From Chitinophaga eiseniae (GTDB taxonomy: Bacteria > Bacteroidota > Bacteroidia > Chitinophagales > Chitinophagaceae): a stretch of 64,000 nucleotides of DNA. The stretch is taken from the NCBI RefSeq assembly GCF_900167135.1, contig NZ_FUWZ01000006.1:518523-582522 (forward strand). The letters are read 5' to 3'. Under the pieces are notes generated by a model. It was not told the origin of the DNA and did not search any database. It saw only the letters and a program-made list of their open reading frames with translations. Both the position numbers and the translations under genes were made by a program. Shown one piece after another: positions 33,757 through 42,213 of the stretch. Every line of letters starts with the position of its first letter. Position 1 is the stretch's first letter.

Positions 33757-35886
33757 TTATACCGCCGCCTGTTCCGCCTGCGGCACTGCCGTTGTGAGTG
33801 TCGCCTGCTCGCCTGTTCCTTTCTTCAGGATGATCAGATCTTCCAGTACCAGGCAATCGAGTTCCGATCCAAGGAAGAAATTGAGCGCCTCCACCGGCGT
33901 TTCAACGATAGGCATGCCTTTCCGGTTAAAAGACGTGTTCAGCAATACAGATATACCGGTTTGTTCCTTAAAGGCGGTAAGGATATCGTAAAAGGATTTG
34001 TTCCATATCTTGTTAACGGTTTGTACCCGGGCGCTTTTGTTACGGTGTATCACACTGCTCAGTTGTGCAGCCCATTCATCCCGGACCTCGTTGACCAGGA
34101 TCATATAGGGCGTGTCCTGCTGATACCTGAAATAAACCAGCAGATCTTCTTCCAGTACCGCCGGCGCAAAAGGCCGGAAGTCTTCCCTTAATTTAATCCG
34201 GGAGTTGATATGATCACGTACGCCGGGAATGCGGGGATCGGCGATAATGCTTCGATGCCCTAATGCCCGGGGGCCAAATTCTGCCCCGCCATGATAGAGG
34301 CCGATGATCTTACCCTCTGCCAGCAATGAGGCTACTTCCGACGCCAGGTTTTCGGCCCTGCGTACAACAAATGGCTGACTGCCGCCGGACAGCTGTTGCT
34401 CCATCTCCGCCAGCCCTTCAGTACGGGCGGAAAAGTCGACAGCCTGCATGATGCGGAACAGGTCGCTGCCATTGGACAAAGTGATTTTTCCTTCCTGTGC
34501 CAGCGCGGCAAAATGGTCCATGTTACGCATGCCTTGCAGGAAATACCGTCCTTCTGTGGTGATCGTCACTGAAGGCACTTTTTTAACGCCATAATGCAGT
34601 TCTACTTCCCCGTCATGGAAAGCCAGCTGATAGATACCACTGTCCGTAATGCTCAACTGTAAAACCACGCCTGACAGGTCTGCTGCTTTGTTATAATAAC
34701 GGATATTCCGGAGGTAGGCGTCTACCAGCGTCTTTGTTTCCAGAGGGTCGTGCGCCCGTATATCGGCCACGGCACTTTCCACTTCTTCTCTGCTGTAAGG
34801 ACGCCCGAGGAAAGCGGTACCGTTGTGCCGTACGTTTTCTTTCCCAAGGATCTCCAGCCAGCCGTAGTAAGCGCAGCCGATGGCGATGCCATTGTCTGCC
34901 GCCGCCGGTTGCATATAGAGTTCTTTAAGGTCCAGCTCACGTAACAACCGGGCGTTCGCCACTGCATTCAGCGCTACGCCCCCGGCATAGGTGAGCCGCC
35001 CGGCAGGGTCCTGCTCCAGCCTGGACCTGAAAGTATACAGTATCGCTTCTTCCACCTGGTCTTGTACCCAGCAGGCGACGTCGGCATAATACTGAAAATT
35101 GTTCTTCAGATTGCTGAAGGAACGGGAGGGCTGGTTCAGCGTATCGAGCGTATCATAGTTCACAAATACACGGCCATCTTTCAGGTCGAACAGCGGATCG
35201 GTAAAACGGCCTTTCTCGCCATAGGGACCTAATCCCATCAGTTTACCGGTATCTTCAACATTGGAAAAACAATACTTGCTGAACATTTCGTACACACCAC
35301 CGATAGAATGCATGTTACCTGCATATTTTTCACGGTTCCGGAAAAAGAAACCGAACTCCGAAAAATCTTTATAGACGGTTTGCAGTTTACCGTTACGATA
35401 GCTGTAGTAACTGTCTTTTTCGTAGTAAAGATGCGGCAACTGCTGTATCTTTTCGCGGTCGGGCACAAAGCCGTCGAGGTCCATGCACTGGTCAAACGAA
35501 GCACCGCTGCCATCAATGACCACTATATTAAAATCCGTTGTAAACGGACAGGTACCGATGGTACTATAAGCATGCGCCAGGTGATGGGAGATGTTGTAAA
35601 TCGGTACCGCCACATCTTTGGTAAAAAGCCGGGGCCCTTCATGGTAGTCGGTCACCGGACCGGCAGCAGCGCCGTTTTGTACGACCAGCGCCACATCGTG
35701 GATCGTAATACCTTCAGCGTCCAGGCAATATTGGATGGCCGCAGTGTCATTATTACCGTCATGCTTGATCCGTGTAATCCTCTCTTTTTCAATAGCGACG
35801 GCTATCTTGCCGTCCTTTAATAAACAGGCAGACCCATCATGGGAATAGCCGGTGCCTAAAACATAAATAGGACGATTTTTCATCAA
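33757..35886 (-). CDS. NodU/TobZ-type O-carbamoyltransferase with SCP2-like insertion
   Basis: 709 residues; the family is normally about 550-620. The N-terminal Kae1-like half (about 1-350) has GTGYSHDGSACLL, the metal-binding HHLAHAYS (101-108) and the IDGSGAS nucleotide loop. The C-terminal half (about 505-690) has EFGPRALGHRSIIADPR and LLNTSFNRKGMPIVETP, both hallmarks of carbamoyl-phosphate/ATP-dependent carbamoyltransferases. Residues ~400-490 are an extra domain resembling SCP2 (SGVVLQLSITDSG, PSVTITTEGRYF, EGKITLSNGSDLF). The enzyme probably carbamoylates a hydroxyl of the peptide or its sugar. Last gene of the operon, overlapping the glycosyltransferase gene by four bases. Carbamoyltransferase identity is firm; acceptor is inference. 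Confidence 0.88.
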   Translation of the reverse strand: MMKNRPIYVLGTGYSHDGSACLLKDGKIAVAIEKERITRIKHDGNNDTAAIQYCLDAEGITIHDVALVVQNGAAAGPVTDYHEGPRLFTKDVAVPIYNISHHLAHAYSTIGTCPFTTDFNIVVIDGSGASFDQCMDLDGFVPDREKIQQLPHLYYEKDSYYSYRNGKLQTVYKDFSEFGFFFRNREKYAGNMHSIGGVYEMFSKYCFSNVEDTGKLMGLGPYGEKGRFTDPLFDLKDGRVFVNYDTLDTLNQPSRSFSNLKNNFQYYADVACWVQDQVEEAILYTFRSRLEQDPAGRLTYAGGVALNAVANARLLRELDLKELYMQPAAADNGIAIGCAYYGWLEILGKENVRHNGTAFLGRPYSREEVESAVADIRAHDPLETKTLVDAYLRNIRYYNKAADLSGVVLQLSITDSGIYQLAFHDGEVELHYGVKKVPSVTITTEGRYFLQGMRNMDHFAALAQEGKITLSNGSDLFRIMQAVDFSARTEGLAEMEQQLSGGSQPFVVRRAENLASEVASLLAEGKIIGLYHGGAEFGPRALGHRSIIADPRIPGVRDHINSRIKLREDFRPFAPAVLEEDLLVYFRYQQDTPYMILVNEVRDEWAAQLSSVIHRNKSARVQTVNKIWNKSFYDILTAFKEQTGISVLLNTSFNRKGMPIVETPVEALNFFLGSELDCLVLEDLIILKKGTGEQATLTTAVPQAEQAAV

Positions 35887-36761
35887 TACGTATTTTTTCC
35901 GGTGAATAATTGTTTCATCAGCGCCTCCCTGACAGTAGCTACCTCGAAATTCATACAGCCGTTGCCGTATGGACAGGCTTCAAACAACAGAATGTCCAGG
36001 CAGGGACCACAGGAAGCGTTCCTGTAAAGGTTGGTAAGGTTGTTATGTCCCCAGATGACGGGGGCGGACGGGCCGAAGAGCGCTACGCCGGGCAATTGAA
36101 AAGCGTTGGAGGCATGCGCAAAGCAGGACTCCACTCCTACAAACGCGCTGGCAGATCGCATCATGGCAAAGGACTCGCGGAAGGACAGCCCTGTCATATT
36201 CACAGCGCCGGCCACCGGTTTTTCTCCCTTTGCGCCCAGCTGAATAAAAGTATGGTCCGGCATGGATGCCACCAGGGCTTCCCATTTTTCGTGCGGCCAG
36301 TTTTTATTGGCGGAACAGCCGGTTACTGTTTGCATCAGTATCGGGCTTTTATAGGCGGCCAAACGGCGGTCGCCTGCCGCCAGTTCCTCTTCCTGCAGGT
36401 ATAGTTCCACCCGTGGCGATTCCAGGTCAAGCCCTATCATCTCGCCGATAATCTTCATCGCATGTTTCTGATAGTACTTGGTGGGATAAAGCGCCCCGTA
36501 GGCCGGCATCATAAAGGCATCCGGCCGGAGCCGGTACCGTATCCTGCTAAGGGGAGCATGTCCGAAAGTGAATTTTTTTAAGCTATCGATGTGCGGGTTG
36601 TGCCGGAAGATCTGCCGGTGGGGTTCCCGGGGATAAAAAACGCTGAGCCTGGCATCAGGGAAACGGGCTTTGATCGCACTGAATGCGGGCGTCAGCAATA
36701 ATGCGTCTCCAACACCGCCCCAGGAAATAATCCGGAAGTGTTTTCTCTCTTTTGTGTTCAT
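35883..36761 (-). CDS. GT9 (heptosyltransferase-like) glycosyltransferase
   Basis: About 292 residues, GT-B fold of family GT9. The N-terminal domain starts RIISWGGVGDALLLTPAF, matching the G(x)GD acceptor-side motif of ADP-heptose:LPS heptosyltransferases. The C-terminal nucleotide-sugar domain has SANKNWPHEKWEAL, FIQLGAKGEK and FVGVESCFAHASNAF. The start at 36761 follows the stop of the 68-residue gene by one base, making a longer start unlikely. Within an NRPS operon and next to a carbamoyltransferase it probably glycosylates the peptide, as in the GT9-like/carbamoyltransferase pair I recall from bleomycin loci. A housekeeping LPS role is the alternative but fits the location less well. 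Confidence 0.82.
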   Translation of the reverse strand: MNTKERKHFRIISWGGVGDALLLTPAFSAIKARFPDARLSVFYPREPHRQIFRHNPHIDSLKKFTFGHAPLSRIRYRLRPDAFMMPAYGALYPTKYYQKHAMKIIGEMIGLDLESPRVELYLQEEELAAGDRRLAAYKSPILMQTVTGCSANKNWPHEKWEALVASMPDHTFIQLGAKGEKPVAGAVNMTGLSFRESFAMMRSASAFVGVESCFAHASNAFQLPGVALFGPSAPVIWGHNNLTNLYRNASCGPCLDILLFEACPYGNGCMNFEVATVREALMKQLFTGKNTY

Positions 36762-36762
36762 C

Positions 36763-36969
36763 TTAAGCATCCAGCAGTTTTTTAAATTCCGATAAGGCAA
36801 ACTGATATCTTATCTTCTCTTTGTACAGGAATTCCAACAGCAGCGTTTTTCGTTCCTTATAGTGCTTCTGCATTTCTTCTTCCAGGGTGATGTCGATTAC
36901 GGATAGTTGTTCTTCAAAAGTCTGTATGGCAGTATGTACTTTTTCATGGATACTTGTCATATGCTTCAT
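36763..36969 (-). CDS. Small helical protein, 68 aa, unknown
   Basis: A soluble, highly charged peptide predicted to be almost entirely helical, with heptad-like spacing (VHTAIQTFEEQLSVIDITL, then KERKTLLLEFLYKEKIRYQF). No family recognised. It sits between the sbnB-like gene (58 bp gap) and the GT9 gene (1 bp gap) in the same direction, so it is very likely expressed with the pathway. It could be a small accessory or partner protein; nothing in the sequence identifies an enzyme. Confidence 0.6.
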   Translation of the reverse strand: MKHMTSIHEKVHTAIQTFEEQLSVIDITLEEEMQKHYKERKTLLLEFLYKEKIRYQFALSEFKKLLDA

Positions 36970-37027
36970 GGGGACGGTATTTTAAAATCGATACAGTACG
37001 GGTTTCTTCGAGGCTGCCAAAAAGTTG

Positions 37028-37999
37028 TCAGGTGTTTTCCAGAACCGCGCCTACCCCGAGGCTGGCAGACAAATCATAATAATACCGGGCCACTGCCATA
37101 TCATACACAGACATGCCCATGGGATTAAACATTACGGACCTGCCCGGGTCATCGGCCAGGATACCGTCCAGCAATACCGCTCCTATGGTGGCCACATCCT
37201 TTTCCTGTAACCCATGATGCAGGTGCATCCATTCGATATCGGTGTTCTCCCGGCATACCTCTTCCCAGTTATCCACCACGATCAGGTCTGCCGCCTGCAT
37301 AAAGGCCGGTCCAAAATCTCTCAGCGAAACATTCAGGTAGAGGGCGCCGGCGCGGGGCGAACGGTCAATATACCTCTTGCCGGACACGGTACAGGTCATA
37401 AAAATGTCGGCCTGGTCAAAAACTTCCTCCCAGGACCCGCAACGCACAACAGGTATCGCAGTGGCGGCAGGCACCTGTGACAACACTTTTTCATTCAGGT
37501 CGTACACTGCTATCTTTTCTATGTTTTCGGCAAAAGCGCCGTTCAGCATATCAAGGTGCATTTGCCCTATCGGCCCCATGCCGATGATGCCAGCCGTCAG
37601 TTTGCGGGATGCTTTCCGGGCCGCCAGGTAACTGTCTGTCACAGCACCCGTTACGCCGGCGGTACGTATGGCGCTGACCAGCGCAGTATTGATGATAGCG
37701 TAGGGAACGCCGGTATCCGCTTCATTGAGGATGATCACCGAATGCGCCCTGGGAATGTCTTTCGTAGTATTACCGGGGAAGCTCGCAATCCATTTGATGC
37801 CAGCGGTATCAAACGGACCGCCGAGATAGGCCGGCATGGCGATAATCCGGTTACCGGGATCTTTATATCTCAGGTAGGGCTTCAGCGGCTGGCTGTAGTC
37901 ATTCCGGCGAATGGCCGCCGTAGCGTCGCGGATTGCCTGAAATACTTCCGGCCAGCTGGTACCCATTGCCCGCACATCTTTTTCATTTATGTACTTCAT
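37028..37999 (-). CDS. sbnB: SbnB-like dehydrogenase for 2,3-diaminopropionate synthesis
   Basis: 323 residues of the ornithine cyclodeaminase/mu-crystallin family, with the NAD-binding GIIGMGPIGQMHLDML motif and N-terminal RIIAMPAYLGGPFDTAGIKWIAS. In staphyloferrin B biosynthesis, SbnB oxidatively splits N-(1-amino-1-carboxyl-2-ethyl)-glutamate to L-2,3-diaminopropionate and 2-oxoglutarate. The adjacent sbnA-like gene, whose 3' end overlaps this gene's start by 17 bp, strongly supports the same two-step role here. An ornithine cyclodeaminase giving proline is the alternative. Confidence 0.85.
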   Translation of the reverse strand: MKYINEKDVRAMGTSWPEVFQAIRDATAAIRRNDYSQPLKPYLRYKDPGNRIIAMPAYLGGPFDTAGIKWIASFPGNTTKDIPRAHSVIILNEADTGVPYAIINTALVSAIRTAGVTGAVTDSYLAARKASRKLTAGIIGMGPIGQMHLDMLNGAFAENIEKIAVYDLNEKVLSQVPAATAIPVVRCGSWEEVFDQADIFMTCTVSGKRYIDRSPRAGALYLNVSLRDFGPAFMQAADLIVVDNWEEVCRENTDIEWMHLHHGLQEKDVATIGAVLLDGILADDPGRSVMFNPMGMSVYDMAVARYYYDLSASLGVGAVLENT

Positions 38000-38957
38000 G
38001 GTGTATGTTTTGAATGTTGGCTTTTACCCATGTCTCATTATAGATGCTGTTCATATAGGCGCTGCCGTTATCCGGTATAATCAACAGGTTAATGTTGCCG
38101 CCGTTGTTGATATGGTATTTCTCGTTAAACAGCTGCATCGCCCTGAAAACGGCGCCGGCAGAGGCGCCGCCGAGGATATTCTGCTCTTTCAGCAGCGAAT
38201 GGCACCCCTGTACGATGTCCCATTGCGACAGGACCATGGCCTCATCAATCAGTGCCTTATCGATCATAGCGGTCCGCATACTGGAGCCCAGGCCGGACAA
38301 ACGGCGGACAGCAGGCTTGTCACTGAATATCAGCGACCCTTCCACATCTACGGCGATTATTTTCAAACGGGGAAACTTCTCCTTCAGCCGCATGGACAAC
38401 CCTGTAATGGTGCCTCCCGAACTCACGCTGACAAACACATGGTCCAGCCGGCCAAAGTTGTTGTTGATCTCCCTGCCAAGCGTATGATAATAACAGAGAT
38501 AGTTATCGTCATTCTCATACTGGTTAGGGTTAAAGGCACCGGGGACCGTCTTGACGAGGCGCTGTACCTCCCGTATCCTGTTAAGCAGAAAGCCTCCCGT
38601 TTCATCCCGCTCTTCCACTTTCACTACCTTCCAGGATAACATCCGCAATACCGCGGCTTTCTCTTCTGTAATATTGGGATCTACCACGGGGATGAACTTC
38701 AGGCCCAGCCTGTTGCAGATGCCGGCGAGTGCGATCCCGAAATTACCGGACGTGGATTCTATCACCGTAGATTCGGGGCCAACGAGTCCGCGGGCAATGG
38801 CATTCTTCAGGATATACAGGGCAGGACGGTCTTTAATGCTGCCCATCAGGTTGTGATACTCCAGCTTGGCATATACAGCCCCCGGACCGGTACACTTATA
38901 CAGTGGGGAATTCCCGATCAGGTTTTCCAGCCCGCTTAAATTGTCTGCTAGGTTCAT
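37983..38957 (-). CDS. sbnA: SbnA-like PLP enzyme for 2,3-diaminopropionate synthesis
   Basis: 324 residues of the cysteine synthase fold type II. PLP lysine lies in GSIKDRPA, the substrate-binding STSGNFGIALA loop and the phosphate-binding SSGGTITG loop are intact. SbnA condenses O-phospho-L-serine with L-glutamate to N-(1-amino-1-carboxyl-2-ethyl)-glutamate, the precursor used by SbnB. Pairing with the overlapping sbnB-like gene distinguishes it from housekeeping cysteine synthase. The product, 2,3-diaminopropionate, would be a building block for the NRPS. Confidence 0.87.
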   Translation of the reverse strand: MNLADNLSGLENLIGNSPLYKCTGPGAVYAKLEYHNLMGSIKDRPALYILKNAIARGLVGPESTVIESTSGNFGIALAGICNRLGLKFIPVVDPNITEEKAAVLRMLSWKVVKVEERDETGGFLLNRIREVQRLVKTVPGAFNPNQYENDDNYLCYYHTLGREINNNFGRLDHVFVSVSSGGTITGLSMRLKEKFPRLKIIAVDVEGSLIFSDKPAVRRLSGLGSSMRTAMIDKALIDEAMVLSQWDIVQGCHSLLKEQNILGGASAGAVFRAMQLFNEKYHINNGGNINLLIIPDNGSAYMNSIYNETWVKANIQNIHHEVHK

Positions 38958-38969
38958 GTTAGCTGCTTT

Positions 38970-40055
38970 TTATCGTTGCAGGATTTCGATTTCTTCCGCT
39001 TTCTTCAGCACATTGATATTACGCAGCGCAAAGCCGCTGTATCCATTGACCCGCTGTACCAGCTCATAAATAAAAAAGGGACGGTCGCTGATGGGCTTGA
39101 TGAATTTTTGCAGCAGGAAAGCATCTCCTTCCTTGTCAATGATGATCCCTTTTTCTTCCAGTGCATCGATATCTATCATGCGGAAATCCTCGTCATTACG
39201 CAGCAGCTCGTAATACGCCGCGGGGAAACGGACAAAGTCCACCCCTTTGGCCGACAGCGCCAGCACGGTTTGCTGCAGGTCTTCCGTACTGAACGCCAGA
39301 TGGTGAATACCAGGACCGAATTTGTTGATATTATCCTGTACTTTGGACGGCAACAAACAGTTTTCCGGTTCCGCAATTACGAATGTAAGCTGCTGGTCGT
39401 CTGTCTGATTGATGTTCAGTATCATGCCAGTCCTGTTCTCCGCGCTGCGCCCGATATTCTGTACCATGCTGGAGCCGATAACGGCGGTGAGGTAGTTGGT
39501 CCAATAGGCGGCTTCGTTGCTACGCACTTCCGCTGCCACGTGGTCTACCGCCTGCAGCCACTGTCCTTCGGTCTGCCAGGCGGCGCTGTCCGGATGATAA
39601 CCGGGCTTAAAAGCGCCCCTATAAGCAGAGCGGTTCACAAAAGTGATTTCGCTGTTGTCGTATAGTTTCACGGCGGCCTCTTCTACCCATCCATGTGCAT
39701 CTTCCGCCACAGCAGGCAACTTCAGCGGAATGCCTCCATTGGCGATGCTCTCCTGGAAAGCTGATTTCACATCATCGGTGTACAGGGCAATGCGCTTCAC
39801 ACCACAATACTGCTGGCTGATATAGGACTCTACCTCCCTGGCAGCCGGTCCCTGCGCCGTGGGGTAGGCCGATGTGAGCACCAGCTGCACGTCGTTACTC
39901 TTCAACACATAAGAGGCCACGGTAGCAGCGCCGGTTTCGGCATTCATTTTGGCTACCGGTTTAAAGCCGAGGGCCTGTACATGCCAGTAGGCCAGCGCTT
40001 TGGCCATCGGCGTGTATATTTCGATATAGTCTATCCGGAAGGATTTATTTTTCAT
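38970..40055 (-). CDS. hmaS: 4-Hydroxymandelate synthase-like dioxygenase (HPPD family)
   Basis: 361 residues, the length of 4-hydroxymandelate synthases. Two VOC-type halves; the Fe(II) ligands are visible as H172 (VDHVAAEV), H252 (GIHHLAFST) and E331 (FIYELVQR). Both HPPD and HmaS use 4-hydroxyphenylpyruvate and O2; HmaS makes 4-hydroxymandelate instead of homogentisate. I call HmaS from context: the neighbours encode a 2-hydroxyacid oxidase and an aminotransferase that would complete 4-hydroxyphenylglycine synthesis, and no homogentisate-pathway genes are present. The C-terminal helix region (GFALRNINVL) departs from the usual GFG-containing motif of catabolic HPPDs. Active-site residues were not aligned rigorously. 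Confidence 0.8.
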   Translation of the reverse strand: MKNKSFRIDYIEIYTPMAKALAYWHVQALGFKPVAKMNAETGAATVASYVLKSNDVQLVLTSAYPTAQGPAAREVESYISQQYCGVKRIALYTDDVKSAFQESIANGGIPLKLPAVAEDAHGWVEEAAVKLYDNSEITFVNRSAYRGAFKPGYHPDSAAWQTEGQWLQAVDHVAAEVRSNEAAYWTNYLTAVIGSSMVQNIGRSAENRTGMILNINQTDDQQLTFVIAEPENCLLPSKVQDNINKFGPGIHHLAFSTEDLQQTVLALSAKGVDFVRFPAAYYELLRNDEDFRMIDIDALEEKGIIIDKEGDAFLLQKFIKPISDRPFFIYELVQRVNGYSGFALRNINVLKKAEEIEILQR

Positions 40056-40086
40056 AACAATATTTTCAGGTGTTTTTAAGAAAGTA

Positions 40087-42171
40087 TCAGATAGTGGTAT
40101 CAGCGGTCAAAGGCAACGGCCCTTTGATGCCTGTCACATTCCAGCGAACAAACTGTGCCAACTGTTTTACGCCTTTTTCTATCATATCACGGGAGAGGTT
40201 GGAGAAGGTGAGCCGTATTTCGTTTTCTCCGCCGCCTTTCAGGTAGAAGTAACGCATCGGGCTGAAGATGACGTTGAACCGGCTTGCACTGTCTACCACA
40301 GATTGATCATCCACTTCAAACGGCATGGACATCTTAATGAAGAACCCGCCTTCCGGCCTGGTCCAGCGAATGCCCGCCGCCCAGTCGTGCTCCTGCGGGT
40401 TGAAGTATTTGTCCAGCGACGCCAGCATATGGTCCCGCTTCATTTTATAGCTTTCAAATTTTGACCTGTTCCATTCGCTAAGCCGGAAGTTCTTGGCCAG
40501 CAATACCCCGCCCAGCATGGCCTGGGTAATGCCGGAAGTGTTGTTTGTCATCTGCGCTTTTACTTTCGTCATCTCATCGATCAGGGACACCCGGTCTCCC
40601 CGGTGGTTTTCCACCCGTTGCCCGCCTACGATCATGCCCATCCGCAACCCCGGGAAGAGCGACTTGGAGAATGATCCTACGTACAACACCCTGCCGTAGC
40701 GGTCGAGTGATTTAAGCGTCGGATTTTTCTTCTGTGCGTACGTGAAACTGTTATAGACACTGTCTTCCAGAATCAGGAAGTTGTACTGCTGCGCCATTTC
40801 GAGCAGTTTCAACCTGTTGCCGATGGGCATACAGGAACCGGAAGGGTTCTGATAGTCGGGAATAACATACAACAGTTTCACCCGCTTTCCGGAGCCGTTA
40901 ATGGTCAGTATCTTGTCCCTCAACAATTTGAGGTCAATACCTTCTTCGTCGGTCCCCACGCCGGCTATGTTATAGTTAAACACTTTTGCGAAAGCGCTGA
41001 CGCCGATGTAACCGGGATCTTCCACAAGGACCACGTCTTTTTCCTGCTGGCACAGCGTTCCCACCACAATACCAAATGCTTCCTGCGCACCTACTGTCAT
41101 CAGGATATCTTCTCCCGTCACCTTAATATCCTCCTCCACTTTGAGGTATTCCGCTACCAGGTCGTTGATAAAGCCTTTTGTTTTGCCATACTGACCGATC
41201 CTGTTGATTACCTCATTCCTCGAGCCGCCTGTTTTTTCCATACGGTAACGGACATACGTGTCAAAGCTGGCAATATGGTCTTCTATATCAAAAAAACGCT
41301 CGTCTGGCTGACCTGCCACAAAGGAAACTGCGTCGGGGTATTTGAACTGGGTATCGTTGAGAAAGCCGATCACGTCATTAAACTCCCTTCCGATATGATC
41401 GTTCAGGGAAAAATTGCGAACGACATTGTCCTGTTCCGGCAACAGCAAATGGTCTATCAGTTTTTCCTCCAGTCCTTCTATAACATTAAACAGTTCATCA
41501 AAGGAGTTGATCACAAAATACTGTTGTTGCAGTTTATAGGGATTGTAGGGCGTATTCATTACCTGGTCGAGCGAAAAGGGATAAACAGGGGCAGCGCCGC
41601 TGGCGATGTTGGCCCGCTCTTCCGAGGAAGTGATGATAGCACCGCCATACGCCTTGCTTTCGCCGTTTTCCATGATAAGGCCCATCTCATAAGTGAACCA
41701 GTAGAGGCGTCCAAGGAAATCCACGGCCCTGTCATTGTTCACATACTTCAGCGCGATGATACTGTAGGAAGTCAGGAAGCGTGTGAATTTTTCATTGGTG
41801 AGCAACGGAAGGTGGCCGTAAACATCATGAAATATATCGGGTTGCTCACTGAAGTCCAGTTCATGCGGCTGACGGATATAAACGGTGACAGGGTATTTTT
41901 TATTGATCAGCATATAAAAGAAGTCCCTGGTAGGTATCAACCCCGACACGGGCACCAGGGTCCATCCTGATATCGCTTCCAGGCGGCGGCTGATATCTTC
42001 TATCCGCACGATCCGCCGGTCGTCGAGGCGCAGCTTTTCATACCCTTCGAGGTATGCGCTGGCGAGGTGTTCATTTCCCAACTGGTTTTGTTTCTGAAAC
42101 AATTGCGACCAGGTATGATGGTCGGCTTCCTGATACAGGCTGTCATCCTGTGTAACGAACGGTGAAGACAT
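40087..42171 (-). CDS. Fusion of phenylalanine 4-hydroxylase-like and PLP aminotransferase domains
   Basis: 694 residues, counted from the ATG at 42171 (an upstream TTG is ignored). Residues ~10-240 form a pterin-dependent aromatic amino acid hydroxylase catalytic domain, with Fe ligands H115 and H120 (FHDVYGHLPLL) and E162 (RLYWFTYEMGLI). Residues ~255-690 form a fold-type I aminotransferase with PLP lysine K503 in SFSKSLFPGLRMG, YQNPSG and EDPGYIG motifs. The first domain should make tyrosine from phenylalanine; the second should make 4-hydroxyphenylpyruvate from tyrosine and/or 4-hydroxyphenylglycine from 4-hydroxyphenylglyoxylate (HpgT role). Flanked by hmaS-like and oxidase genes, so it is assigned to Hpg supply. 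I know of no such fusion in described Hpg pathways. Confidence 0.88.
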   Translation of the reverse strand: MSSPFVTQDDSLYQEADHHTWSQLFQKQNQLGNEHLASAYLEGYEKLRLDDRRIVRIEDISRRLEAISGWTLVPVSGLIPTRDFFYMLINKKYPVTVYIRQPHELDFSEQPDIFHDVYGHLPLLTNEKFTRFLTSYSIIALKYVNNDRAVDFLGRLYWFTYEMGLIMENGESKAYGGAIITSSEERANIASGAAPVYPFSLDQVMNTPYNPYKLQQQYFVINSFDELFNVIEGLEEKLIDHLLLPEQDNVVRNFSLNDHIGREFNDVIGFLNDTQFKYPDAVSFVAGQPDERFFDIEDHIASFDTYVRYRMEKTGGSRNEVINRIGQYGKTKGFINDLVAEYLKVEEDIKVTGEDILMTVGAQEAFGIVVGTLCQQEKDVVLVEDPGYIGVSAFAKVFNYNIAGVGTDEEGIDLKLLRDKILTINGSGKRVKLLYVIPDYQNPSGSCMPIGNRLKLLEMAQQYNFLILEDSVYNSFTYAQKKNPTLKSLDRYGRVLYVGSFSKSLFPGLRMGMIVGGQRVENHRGDRVSLIDEMTKVKAQMTNNTSGITQAMLGGVLLAKNFRLSEWNRSKFESYKMKRDHMLASLDKYFNPQEHDWAAGIRWTRPEGGFFIKMSMPFEVDDQSVVDSASRFNVIFSPMRYFYLKGGGENEIRLTFSNLSRDMIEKGVKQLAQFVRWNVTGIKGPLPLTADTTI

Positions 42172-42213
42172 AAGCTTTCGATTTTTAAAGGAATACTCAA
42201 ACAATAAATAACT

